Positions 10,373 to 17,414 of a stretch of 64,000 bases of DNA are shown here, piece after piece. The stretch spans positions 434,001 through 498,000 of the forward strand of contig CBDCWQ010000021.1 in the NCBI GenBank assembly GCA_965223435.1, in the 5' to 3' direction. The notes under the pieces were generated by a model. The model worked only from the letters and a program-made list of their open reading frames with translations. It was not told where the DNA came from and made no database searches. Each line of letters opens with the position of its first letter. Position 1 is the first letter of the stretch. The stretch comes from CBDCWQ01 sp965223435. Its GTDB lineage: Bacteria > Myxococcota > Kuafuiibacteriia > Kuafuiibacteriales > Kuafuiibacteriaceae. A program made the translations under genes and the position numbers.

Positions 10373-12913
10373 CTACCGAACCGGCGCCCAGACGCGAAAC
10401 CTCAGTGGGCTTTTGTTTAGTTCCTGGGTAACCATATCGGTTTCACTTGTTCCTCTGAGCGGACTTCGGCCTTGTGCGATTTCTTTTCGATTGGTGACTC
10501 CGTCACCATCGTGGTCCTCGTTGCCGTCGGTGATGCCATTGCCGTCGGAATCTGGATTGTCGGGGTCCGTACCGAGTAGAACCTCGTAGTCGTTGGGTAC
10601 GCCATCTTGGTCACGGTCGGAAACAAGCGTGGGGTTGTCGTCATTGTCGTCGACCTCATCCACACAGCGACCACTTCTGCACGTGAGTTCGCCTGAACAA
10701 GTGCAGTTGATGAATCCATTACAACTGTCGTCAAATTGGCCGCAGCGAAGGCCACAAGTCTGGGGAATGCATTCGGAGTCATCGTCTGCTGGGTCTTCTG
10801 CCTCAAAGAGCTGGACGTCTTGGAAACAAACCGATGTTTTCTGCCCGGCGTCAGCGTCGTTGACGAAATAGATGTAGTCAAAGGCCTGGATGACCTGCTC
10901 TGCATAGGCTTGACCTATTGGTATTTGATAGCTCTGATATTCTCCGGCTCCATCATAGCCAAAGTAGTCACCGTTTGCCCAACCATTGGAATGGCTATCT
11001 TGGGACCCAAAGAACTGAATGGTGCGCCCTTTGGGCGGGGCTGCGGTCACTTGGGTTTCAAGCCCAATGGCGTTGATTTCTGCTGTCTCTCCGGTGCTCT
11101 TGAAGTCGAACTTGATCATGGTTTTCTCGGTCAATGGATAGGTGCTTGGGAGCCTATAGGCCTTCCAATTGTTGCCCTGCATGCACAGCGCCCGGTGGTC
11201 TTCGGATGCGGATGCGCTGCCCGAACGGTCCCCGATGTTGGTTTTGGGTGCGTAGGACTCGATCTTCTCAGTTTCGAAGCTGAGAAACTCCTTCGGGGTA
11301 GAATCGTCAAGCACGCGCAGGTTCCGGAAACAAACCGATGTTTTTTGTCCGGCGTCGGCATCGTTGATGAGAAATAGGAACGAGGGCTCTACGAAGCCTG
11401 ATGCTACGATGTCCGTCAGCGGGATGCGGTACTTTTGGTACTCTCCTTGACCAGAATAACCTCGGTATTTGGAGTTGTACTGGCTGTCTTGGGGGCCGTA
11501 GATTTGAAATCCGCGCGGCGTTGCGGGAACTTTCGTAACCTGATCGTCAAACCCGATACCGTTGATTTCAGCCATTTCGCCCGTGCTTTTGAATTCGAAC
11601 TCCAAAACTGATGATTCTTGGAGGAGGAGGCCATCATGGAGGCGGATGGACTTCCAATTGTTGCCTTCCAGGCACACGCCGCGGTTTTCTTCCACGATCG
11701 TCATTTTTCCCACCCGGTCCCCGTACGGCGTGTCTTTGGCCAGGGGAACGACATCGATGATTTCTATGGGTGTCGGGTCTTTGGGATTGGGGTTTGTCGG
11801 AGTACTTTCTTGGAGGCGTATGTTGCGAAAGCATACCGACGTTTTTTGTCCGGCGTCGGCGTCATTGACAAGGAAGAGATACGATGGGTTGGAGAGCCCC
11901 GATTCGACCACATTCGCCACCGGCAACTGGTATTTTTGGTACTCACCTTTGCCGGCGTACCCTCGGTATGCAGAGGTGAACTGACTGTCTTGGGTGCCAT
12001 AGATCTGAAAGCCCCGAGGTGTTGCGGGTATTTTGTCCACCTGATCGTCGAATCCGATGCCATTGATTTCGGCCGTTTCCCCCGTGCTCTTGAACTCGAA
12101 CTCCAAGAGTGACGATTCTTTGAGCGCGTAGCCTTCGGGTAGTCGAATGGATTTCCAATTGTTTCCTTCGAGGCAGATGGAACGGTCACTGCTCGATAGA
12201 ATCGTCCTCCCTCCGCGATCGCCGTAGGGTGTATGCATCGCCAGGGGCACAATGTCCTTGATGTCTGGCATCAACGGCTCGTAGGCGACGCCCTCAGGGG
12301 TCTCTTCGTCTTTCACTCGCATGTTGCGAAAGCACACCGAAGTTGCCTGTCCCGCGTCGGCATCGTTGACGAGGAAAATGTACGAGGGTTCGAGCAGGCC
12401 GTCGTCTATCGTTTGGGCAAGGGGGATACGATAGTGCTGGTATTCTCCCTTCCCGGTGTAGCCGGCGAAATCGGTGTTGTATTGTGTCTCTTGGCTGCCA
12501 TAGATCTGAAAGGTCCTCGCGGTTGCGGGTATTTTTTGGGTCTGGTCGTCAAATCCGATCCCGTTGATTTCGGCCATTTCCCCCGTGCTCTTGAACTCGA
12601 ATTCCAAAACCGCAGACTTCGTCAGCGGATAGGTCGTCGGAAGCCGAAGCGATTTCCAGTTGTTGCCCTCGAGGCAAACGGCTTGGCCGTTTTCCAACAA
12701 GGTGAGACGACCGTTTCTGTCACCCCAGGGGGTTTCTTTCGCGAGCGGAAGAATGTCGTCGATCCCAAAACGAAGGACGTCCGAGACCACAACCCGTGAT
12801 TCACGATGGGACGTGTCTTCGGCCGAAGAGGGGTGGCAAGCGACCAGAGGCAATAGACCGGTCAATGCGATGGCGCGCCAAGAACAAGTAGGTGCTGCTT
12901 CCGAGAGGAACAT
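10373..12913 (-). CDS. Lipoprotein with four jelly-roll-like repeats, Cys-rich linker and TSP3-like calcium repeats
   Basis: An 846-aa protein with a lipobox (LVAC at about residue 26). Four tandem repeats of roughly 165 residues (about 45-705) each contain PLA..TP.GDR, a C(L/M).GNNWK..RLP core, L.F.FKSTGE.AEIN.IG, (Q)(I/F)(Y/F)G.Q.(S/T), and a closing FVNDADAGQ.TSVCF.(N/D). Similar ~160-residue units are known to me as putative carbohydrate-binding modules in polysaccharide-degrading enzymes, but I cannot name the family. A Cys-rich stretch (about 715-765) and two thrombospondin type 3-like D-x-D-x-D-G calcium motifs (about 770-825) follow. No catalytic domain is visible, so a surface adhesin or glycan-binding role is inferred. 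It lies head-to-tail upstream of the RHS gene (144-bp gap). Confidence 0.85.
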   Translation of the reverse strand: MFLSEAAPTCSWRAIALTGLLPLVACHPSSAEDTSHRESRVVVSDVLRFGIDDILPLAKETPWGDRNGRLTLLENGQAVCLEGNNWKSLRLPTTYPLTKSAVLEFEFKSTGEMAEINGIGFDDQTQKIPATARTFQIYGSQETQYNTDFAGYTGKGEYQHYRIPLAQTIDDGLLEPSYIFLVNDADAGQATSVCFRNMRVKDEETPEGVAYEPLMPDIKDIVPLAMHTPYGDRGGRTILSSSDRSICLEGNNWKSIRLPEGYALKESSLLEFEFKSTGETAEINGIGFDDQVDKIPATPRGFQIYGTQDSQFTSAYRGYAGKGEYQKYQLPVANVVESGLSNPSYLFLVNDADAGQKTSVCFRNIRLQESTPTNPNPKDPTPIEIIDVVPLAKDTPYGDRVGKMTIVEENRGVCLEGNNWKSIRLHDGLLLQESSVLEFEFKSTGEMAEINGIGFDDQVTKVPATPRGFQIYGPQDSQYNSKYRGYSGQGEYQKYRIPLTDIVASGFVEPSFLFLINDADAGQKTSVCFRNLRVLDDSTPKEFLSFETEKIESYAPKTNIGDRSGSASASEDHRALCMQGNNWKAYRLPSTYPLTEKTMIKFDFKSTGETAEINAIGLETQVTAAPPKGRTIQFFGSQDSHSNGWANGDYFGYDGAGEYQSYQIPIGQAYAEQVIQAFDYIYFVNDADAGQKTSVCFQDVQLFEAEDPADDDSECIPQTCGLRCGQFDDSCNGFINCTCSGELTCRSGRCVDEVDDNDDNPTLVSDRDQDGVPNDYEVLLGTDPDNPDSDGNGITDGNEDHDGDGVTNRKEIAQGRSPLRGTSETDMVTQELNKSPLRFRVWAPVR

Positions 12914-13199
12914 AGGGCGAAACTCCTGTTTCTACTGGGCCTATGTGATTTCACAGACCCGGTTTTTTCACGCCGGGCCCTTTATCCGAGGGGTCCGACG
13001 ATCCTTCCTTTGAAAGCACCTACGGCCTGAGTCGGGTTTGGGCCGGTTGAAATTTCGCCAAAACCCCAATCATACCTTTCACTTCTATGACCTACACCGC
13101 TCTGCAAGGGGAATTTCTTTGATGGCAACCAGAATTGCGAATGAGGAGTGTAACCGAATGCCTTTGTTGGTGAGGTTACGGACGCATGGAGATTGTTCG

Positions 13200-14189
13200 C
13201 TAAGGTGTGGGACGGCGGCTGGCCCGAAGGCGCGCGTTGATCTTGTCGGCAGCATCGACGGCTTCGTCCCAGCCTGTGTAGATTTGCATTTTCTTGCCGG
13301 CCACGAGGTCACCGACGGCGAATAAGCCTCGGACGGAGGTCTCACCGCTTTTGTCGACCACAATGCGACCGTCTTCGTTTGTTTGGCCACCGAGGTTTTT
13401 GAGGAGGTCATTGTACACGATGCTTCCCAAGGCGACGATGGCTTTGGTTGCGCGAACTTCAGTGCCGTCTTGAAGGATGATGGCTTCGAGGCCCTGTGCT
13501 TTTGGGTCCCCAAGCAGTTTTTGAATGGGGGAGGTCTTTTGGACCACGCCGTACTTTTCGGAGAGGGCCGCGACTTTTGGTGAAGGGGGGCGCTTGTCAC
13601 CATGGGTCAGAACATGGATGTTTTGGATGGCGTAGCGTTCGTGCATGAGGTTGGCGATGGACAAACCCGTGTCGCCTCCGCCAATGACGGCGAGTTGATG
13701 GCCGATGGCTTGGTGCCCGTCACACCGAAGGCAATAGATGAAGTCACCCCGATTGGCGAAGGGAAAGACGGGCTCGATGCTGCCGTCGATGAGGGGTTGT
13801 TTGTCCATCACGCCCGTCGCCAAGATAACGTACCGCGCGTGGTGGGTGCTGGTGCCTTTTTTGCTTTGTGAAGTCAGGACGAAGCGATCGTCTTCTCCTT
13901 TTTTAAGCTCTGTGACCTTTTCCTTGATGACCGTCGATTTTTCTTTCAGATGCGGGTGGGATTCGACCCATTTTCGGGTGCTGGCAGCGGGGCCGAGGAT
14001 CGGCTTGGGAAGGCCTTGCATGCCGGGAATATTCTCGACTTCAAAGACCCAGGTTGCCCGGGCTTTCTTTTTCGAGCTCGCATCGCCGAGCAGCCACAAG
14101 GTGTTGTCGTAGTTGAGGACGGAGCGCAGATAGGCCATTGTTCCTGCGCTTCCGCCGCCGATGACAGCGATGTCGTAGGTTTGAGACAT
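13200..14189 (-). CDS. Thioredoxin reductase-like FAD/NAD(P) oxidoreductase
   Basis: A 329-aa flavoprotein with an N-terminal FAD-binding GGGSAG loop (residues ~11-16), an internal NAD(P)-binding GGGDTG loop and a C-terminal FAD GDL motif (VRGLFAVGDLVAG). It also has a CxxCDG redox site (CLRCDGH), the position of the active disulfide in thioredoxin reductases. Length and motif order match low-molecular-weight thioredoxin reductases. The start is supported by GGAGGTC four bases upstream. It follows the peroxiredoxin gene by 87 bp on the same strand, so the pair probably forms a peroxide-detoxifying unit in which the reductase supplies electrons. The substrate (thioredoxin, glutaredoxin-like protein or the peroxiredoxin directly) cannot be told from sequence, so I do not call it trxB. 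Confidence 0.85.
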   Translation of the reverse strand: MSQTYDIAVIGGGSAGTMAYLRSVLNYDNTLWLLGDASSKKKARATWVFEVENIPGMQGLPKPILGPAASTRKWVESHPHLKEKSTVIKEKVTELKKGEDDRFVLTSQSKKGTSTHHARYVILATGVMDKQPLIDGSIEPVFPFANRGDFIYCLRCDGHQAIGHQLAVIGGGDTGLSIANLMHERYAIQNIHVLTHGDKRPPSPKVAALSEKYGVVQKTSPIQKLLGDPKAQGLEAIILQDGTEVRATKAIVALGSIVYNDLLKNLGGQTNEDGRIVVDKSGETSVRGLFAVGDLVAGKKMQIYTGWDEAVDAADKINARLRASRRPTP

Positions 14190-14276
14190 AAGACCTCCAA
14201 AGGTGTCTGCGCGCCAGACCTGTTTGTGGTGTCGCTGCCAGGCAGGACCGAGTGGATCTGTTGGTGGGCGACGGGA

Positions 14277-14801
14277 TCAGGTTGATTGGAGATACTTCAG
14301 CATGGTGTCGGCATCGGATACCTCAAAGGGATCGTTGGCCGCATTGTCGGAGAACCCCGGTTCGACAAACATCTTTTCGATGGTGCCGTCGTTGACCACC
14401 ATGGAGTACCGCCAGGACCGCATGCCGAACCCGAGGTTGTTTTTGTCGACCAACATGCCCATTTTTCGCGTGAATTCCGCGTTTCCGTCGGGAAGCAAGA
14501 AGACTTTTTCGCTGCCCAGCTTTTTGCCCCACTGAAACATCACAAAGGCATCGTTGACCGACAAGCAGATGACCTCGTCGACACCCAGGGCGCGGAATGC
14601 ATCGTACTGGGCTTCGTACCCGGGCAGGTGGGTCGATGAGCAGGTGGGGGTGAAGGCGCCCGGGAGCGCGAAGAGAACGACACGCTTCTTGGAGAAGATT
14701 TCTTCTGTGGAACGGTCTTGCCAGCGAAACGGGTTGTCTCCGCCCACGGATTCATCGCGGACGCGGGTCTTGAAGACGACTTGGGGGACTCTTGACTGCA
14801 T
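14277..14801 (-). CDS. Peroxiredoxin, Prx5/type II family
   Basis: A 174-aa cytosolic thiol peroxidase that reduces hydrogen peroxide and organic hydroperoxides. The Prx5-family active site PGAFTPTCSSTHLPGY is intact (peroxidatic Cys in PTC, with the conserved Pro and Thr). The conserved SWRYSM segment is also present. Length fits the family (about 160-185 aa). AAGGAGG lies seven bases before the ATG. It heads a likely two-gene operon with the downstream thioredoxin reductase-like gene. A dyad about 90-115 bp upstream, conserved in the duplicated promoter copy, may control it. Its first 18 codons and promoter are duplicated at 15747-15951. Confidence 0.93.
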   Translation of the reverse strand: MQSRVPQVVFKTRVRDESVGGDNPFRWQDRSTEEIFSKKRVVLFALPGAFTPTCSSTHLPGYEAQYDAFRALGVDEVICLSVNDAFVMFQWGKKLGSEKVFLLPDGNAEFTRKMGMLVDKNNLGFGMRSWRYSMVVNDGTIEKMFVEPGFSDNAANDPFEVSDADTMLKYLQST

Positions 14802-14947
14802 GATTTGCCTCCTTGGGTTCCAGAGGACAGGATTCGCCCTGCCTCATTGTGACTCTATGGTGGGGCCTGGTTGAGAGTGGGTAAAATACATTCTGCCTAT
14901 AGGGACATTGGCAGAATCTATCAAGGGAAAGCCACGAGGCCGCCCCC
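14748..14947. repeat. Imperfect ~200-bp direct repeat, copy 1 (prx 5' end and promoter)
   Basis: This segment matches 15747-15951 with scattered substitutions and small indels. It covers the first 18 codons of the peroxiredoxin gene, its ribosome-binding site, upstream region and dyad. The two copies bracket the cytochrome c gene and the cusA fragment. Confidence 0.85.
14889..14916 (-). promoter_or_regulatory. Inverted repeat in peroxiredoxin promoter region, copy 1
   Basis: ATTCTGCC and GGCAGAAT form a perfect 8-bp dyad with a 12-base spacer, 88 bp upstream of the peroxiredoxin ATG. A near-identical dyad sits at the same place in the duplicated copy (15894-15921). There is no T-run, so a terminator is unlikely; a regulator binding site is the better guess. 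Confidence 0.4.
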
Positions 14948-15178
14948 TTTCGTCCAGATAGACGAGCATGGTCCCTTGGTGACTTTGATTTCGGCTACGG
15001 ATGCCAAGGGCACTGTGTGGCCCATAGGTGTCGGGACGGCGACGCGACTCAGCCGATCGACACTGTTCCTCAATTCGCGTGGATAGCGAACATTGACCGG
15101 GTAGCGTTCCAGTCCCTCCACCGTCCACGTGACATTCATTCCTCCGATCGCGCTCTGAATGATGTCCTGAACATCGCC
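14921..15178 (-). pseudogene. Fragment of CusA/CzcA-type heavy-metal RND efflux pump
   Basis: Directly after the cytochrome stop codon the minus strand reads GDVQDIIQSAIGGMN, then an ERYPVNVRYPREL block, a VAVPTPMGHTVPL block and ASVAEIKVTKGP. These are signature segments of the periplasmic docking domain of heavy-metal efflux RND transporters such as CusA, where they occur in this order. Only about 75 residues of a protein normally over 1000 aa long are present. There is no start codon, and the frame closes at 14921. A neighbouring frame continues with LVYLDERGRPRG, resembling the next CusA segment after a small deletion. This is a decayed internal fragment carried in with the cytochrome gene, not a functional pump. 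Confidence 0.8.
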
Positions 15179-15547
15179 CTAGTTTGGAAACTGGTCGTTG
15201 AGGTATTTGAGTACGTCCGCGATCTCCTGGTCACTGAGGTGGTCTTGCGGGGGCATTCTGCCTTCACCGGAAAGAACTACGTCGACGAGCTGTTCGTTTG
15301 TGTGCGTTGGAACAAGCTCGGGAAAATCGGGTGCCGGTCCCGCAACACCATCTGCGCCGTGGCAGCCCGATTGCCCGCAGGTTACGGCGAAAACGGTTTG
15401 CCCCGTCGTCGAAGTGCCTGTTAGTCCCAGTATCCTTTCGATCTGTTCATGGTTGTCGTCGCCATGGCCGTGGCCGTTATTGTCGTTGTCTTCACCACAT
15501 CCGGCCATCATCATCGTCATGCTGAGTAAGATCAATGTCAGTCGCAT
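15179..15547 (-). CDS. Small c-type cytochrome lipoprotein with CX4CH haem motif
   Basis: A 122-aa protein with a short hydrophobic leader and lipobox MAGC (Cys at ~17), then a His/Asp-rich linker (GHGHGDDNHE) and a cytochrome c fold. The haem attachment site reads CGQSGCH, which is CX4CH instead of the usual CXXCH. A probable axial Met follows in GRMPPQ, and the C-terminal helix EIADVLKYLND is typical of mono-haem cytochrome c. It is expected to be membrane-anchored outside the cytoplasm as an electron carrier. The gene abuts the CusA fragment and lies inside the direct-repeat-bounded cassette. Both the His-rich linker and the neighbour hint at a lost metal-related locus. Upstream ribosome-binding signals are weak. 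Confidence 0.8.
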   Translation of the reverse strand: MRLTLILLSMTMMMAGCGEDNDNNGHGHGDDNHEQIERILGLTGTSTTGQTVFAVTCGQSGCHGADGVAGPAPDFPELVPTHTNEQLVDVVLSGEGRMPPQDHLSDQEIADVLKYLNDQFPN

Positions 15548-15558
15548 GGAAACGTCCG

Positions 15559-15759
15559 TTACAACGAGACAACCAGTGTGTCACCGAATATTTTCTCAAT
15601 GGCTTCCGTCGGTATCTGCCCGTTTTCGTCCACCCGGTTGTGCTTCGGCTTCGTGGGAACGTTTACGAAAAAGTGGCTGAACTCGCCTGGCGTGACGTCT
15701 CGGTTCATGGAGAACACTCGGTATGCACGCTCCTTATGACCTGTCCGCGGCGGATTCAT
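15559..15759 (-). pseudogene. Small unrecognised ORF, probably a remnant
   Basis: A 66-codon frame overlapping the truncated peroxiredoxin copy in a different frame. The portion from MNRDVTPGEF to the stop (ending FGDTLVVSL) has protein-like composition, but I recognise no family. There is no ribosome-binding site for the internal ATG. It is most likely the 3' fragment of a foreign gene fused to the duplicated peroxiredoxin 5' end. Nothing else is supported in 15548-15949 apart from the repeat and its dyad. Confidence 0.3.
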
Positions 15760-15805
15760 CGCGGACGCGGGTCTTGAAGACGACTTGGGAGACTCTTGAC
15801 CGCAT
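15734..15805 (-). pseudogene. Truncated second copy of peroxiredoxin 5' end
   Basis: ATG at 15805 opens a 23-codon frame. Its first 18 codons match the start of the intact peroxiredoxin (MRSRVSQVVFKTRVRDES against MQSRVPQVVFKTRVRDES); then similarity stops and TAA follows. It marks the inner edge of the direct repeat. Confidence 0.8.
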
Positions 15806-15951
15806 GTTAGCCTCCTTGGGTTTCAGAGGACCGGATTCACCCTGCCTCATTGTGACCCTTTGGTGGGGCCTGTTTTGGGAATGGCAAAACACATTCTGCC
15901 TAAAGGGCCATTGACAGAATCGATCACGGGAAAGCCACGAGGTTGCCCCCT
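15747..15951. repeat. Imperfect ~200-bp direct repeat, copy 2
   Basis: Second copy of the 14748-14947 segment, ending at the 3' end of hemL. It includes the imperfect dyad ATTCTGCC...GACAGAAT at 15894-15921. Differences between the copies are spread out, so the duplication is not recent. Confidence 0.85.
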
Positions 15952-17236
15952 AAAGGTCGATCAAAACGCTCTTCGCGGCCTCAATCGTTCGGCTGATATC
16001 TTGCTCGGTGTGTGCCGTCGAAACGAACCACGCTTCGTACCCCGAGGGCGGAAGGTAGATGCCCCGGTCCAGCATGCCGTGAAAGAAGGTGCGAAAGCGT
16101 TGGTGGTCTGCGGCCTGGGCGTCTTGAAAGTTCTGCACTGGGGTGCGTTTGTTGAAGAAGAGGGTCAACATGGAGCCGACGCGCTGGATCTTGCCCGGCA
16201 CGTGAGCGTCGAGCAGCGCCTCGTTGAGGCCTTCTTCGAGTTGGCGACAGTGGGTTTCGAGTCGGCCGTAGGTGCCTGCAGAACTCAGGCCGTCCAGCGT
16301 TCGTAAGCCCGCGGCGACTGCGCACGGATTCCCCGAAAGCGTACCTGCTTGGTAGACTGGTCCTTCGGGGGCGATTTTGGCCATGAGGTCGGCCCTGCCG
16401 CCATAAGCGCCCATCGGCATTCCTCCACCGATGATCTTGCCGAAGGCGCTGAGGTCGGGCTCGATGCCGTACAGGCCTTGCGCGCCGGCGGGGTGCACGC
16501 GAAACCCGGTCATGACTTCGTCAAACAGCAACAAGCTTCCGTGTGCTTCGGTGAGACGGCGCAGCGATTCTAAAAAGCCCGATGCAGGGGGAACAACACC
16601 CATGTTGCCGGCGACCGGTTCTACGATCACCCCTGCAATCGATTTTCCGCGAGCCTCAAACGCTTGTGCGACCGCGTCGCTGTTGTTGAAGGGAAGGGTG
16701 ATGGTGTGCTCGGCGAAGCTGGCCGGAACCCCGGGCGAATCAGGAAGACCCAAGGTGGCGACACCCGAGCCAGCCTTGACCAGAAGATGATCGGCATGGC
16801 CGTGGTAACACCCTTCGAATTTGATGATGTCGTCCCTCCCGGTGAAACCCCTCGCCAGTCGGATGGCGCTCATGGTGGCCTCGGTTCCCGAATTCACAAG
16901 CCGCACCCTATCCACGGAGGGCACCCGCTTCACAATAAGCTCGGCCAGTCTGACTTCGGCTTCCGTGGGTGCACCAAAGCTTGAGCTCCGCTCCGTCGCG
17001 TGGTGGATGGCCTCGACCACGCCAGGTTCGGCGTGGCCCAGTATCATGGGGCCCCAGGAGCCCACGTAGTCGATGTATCGGTTGCCATCGACGTCCCAGA
17101 TGTTGGCCCCGCTGGCCCGCGCAATGAAGAGGGGCGTTCCACCGACGGCTCCGAACGCCCGAACGGGACTGTTCACGCCACCGGGGATGACAGCGCAAGC
17201 GCGCTCAAGAAGGGACTTGGAACGATCGGTTTTCAC
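15950..17236 (-). CDS. hemL: Glutamate-1-semialdehyde 2,1-aminomutase
   Basis: A 428-aa PLP enzyme converting glutamate-1-semialdehyde to 5-aminolevulinate in the C5 route of tetrapyrrole biosynthesis; cytosolic. Diagnostic blocks are intact: the N-terminal VIPGGVNSPVRAFGAVGGTP, YIDYVGSWGPMILGH, the GCYHGHAD segment, FDEVMTGFR, and the PLP-lysine region FGKIIGGGMPMGAYGG. The C-terminal GYEAWFVSTAHT is also present. Length is typical (about 425-430). The start codon is GTG at 17236, chosen because the family N-terminus begins there; its ribosome-binding site is weak. It is flanked by the kinase gene upstream (178-bp gap) and by the duplicated peroxiredoxin promoter downstream. Confidence 0.96.
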   Translation of the reverse strand: MKTDRSKSLLERACAVIPGGVNSPVRAFGAVGGTPLFIARASGANIWDVDGNRYIDYVGSWGPMILGHAEPGVVEAIHHATERSSSFGAPTEAEVRLAELIVKRVPSVDRVRLVNSGTEATMSAIRLARGFTGRDDIIKFEGCYHGHADHLLVKAGSGVATLGLPDSPGVPASFAEHTITLPFNNSDAVAQAFEARGKSIAGVIVEPVAGNMGVVPPASGFLESLRRLTEAHGSLLLFDEVMTGFRVHPAGAQGLYGIEPDLSAFGKIIGGGMPMGAYGGRADLMAKIAPEGPVYQAGTLSGNPCAVAAGLRTLDGLSSAGTYGRLETHCRQLEEGLNEALLDAHVPGKIQRVGSMLTLFFNKRTPVQNFQDAQAADHQRFRTFFHGMLDRGIYLPPSGYEAWFVSTAHTEQDISRTIEAAKSVLIDL

Positions 17237-17414
17237 CGCGGCACGCTACGATGGATGGGCGCCCAAAACCAGGCCCAAAACTTCAAGGTGGCAGCTTTTC
17301 TTGGTCCGGGTCCCGATTTCTCCCACTGGGCATTTCAGGGGTAGGAGAGAAGTTCAGTTGAAAGCGTGCGTGCAATACCGGAAATGACGGGGTGAGTTTC
17401 CCGACAAATTTGGA

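Noticed and set aside
10800..12790. Repeats spaced about 500 bp as a possible repeat array or CRISPR
   Set aside because: They are in-frame protein-domain repeats of the 846-aa lipoprotein. No CRISPR-like short direct repeats were seen anywhere in the window.
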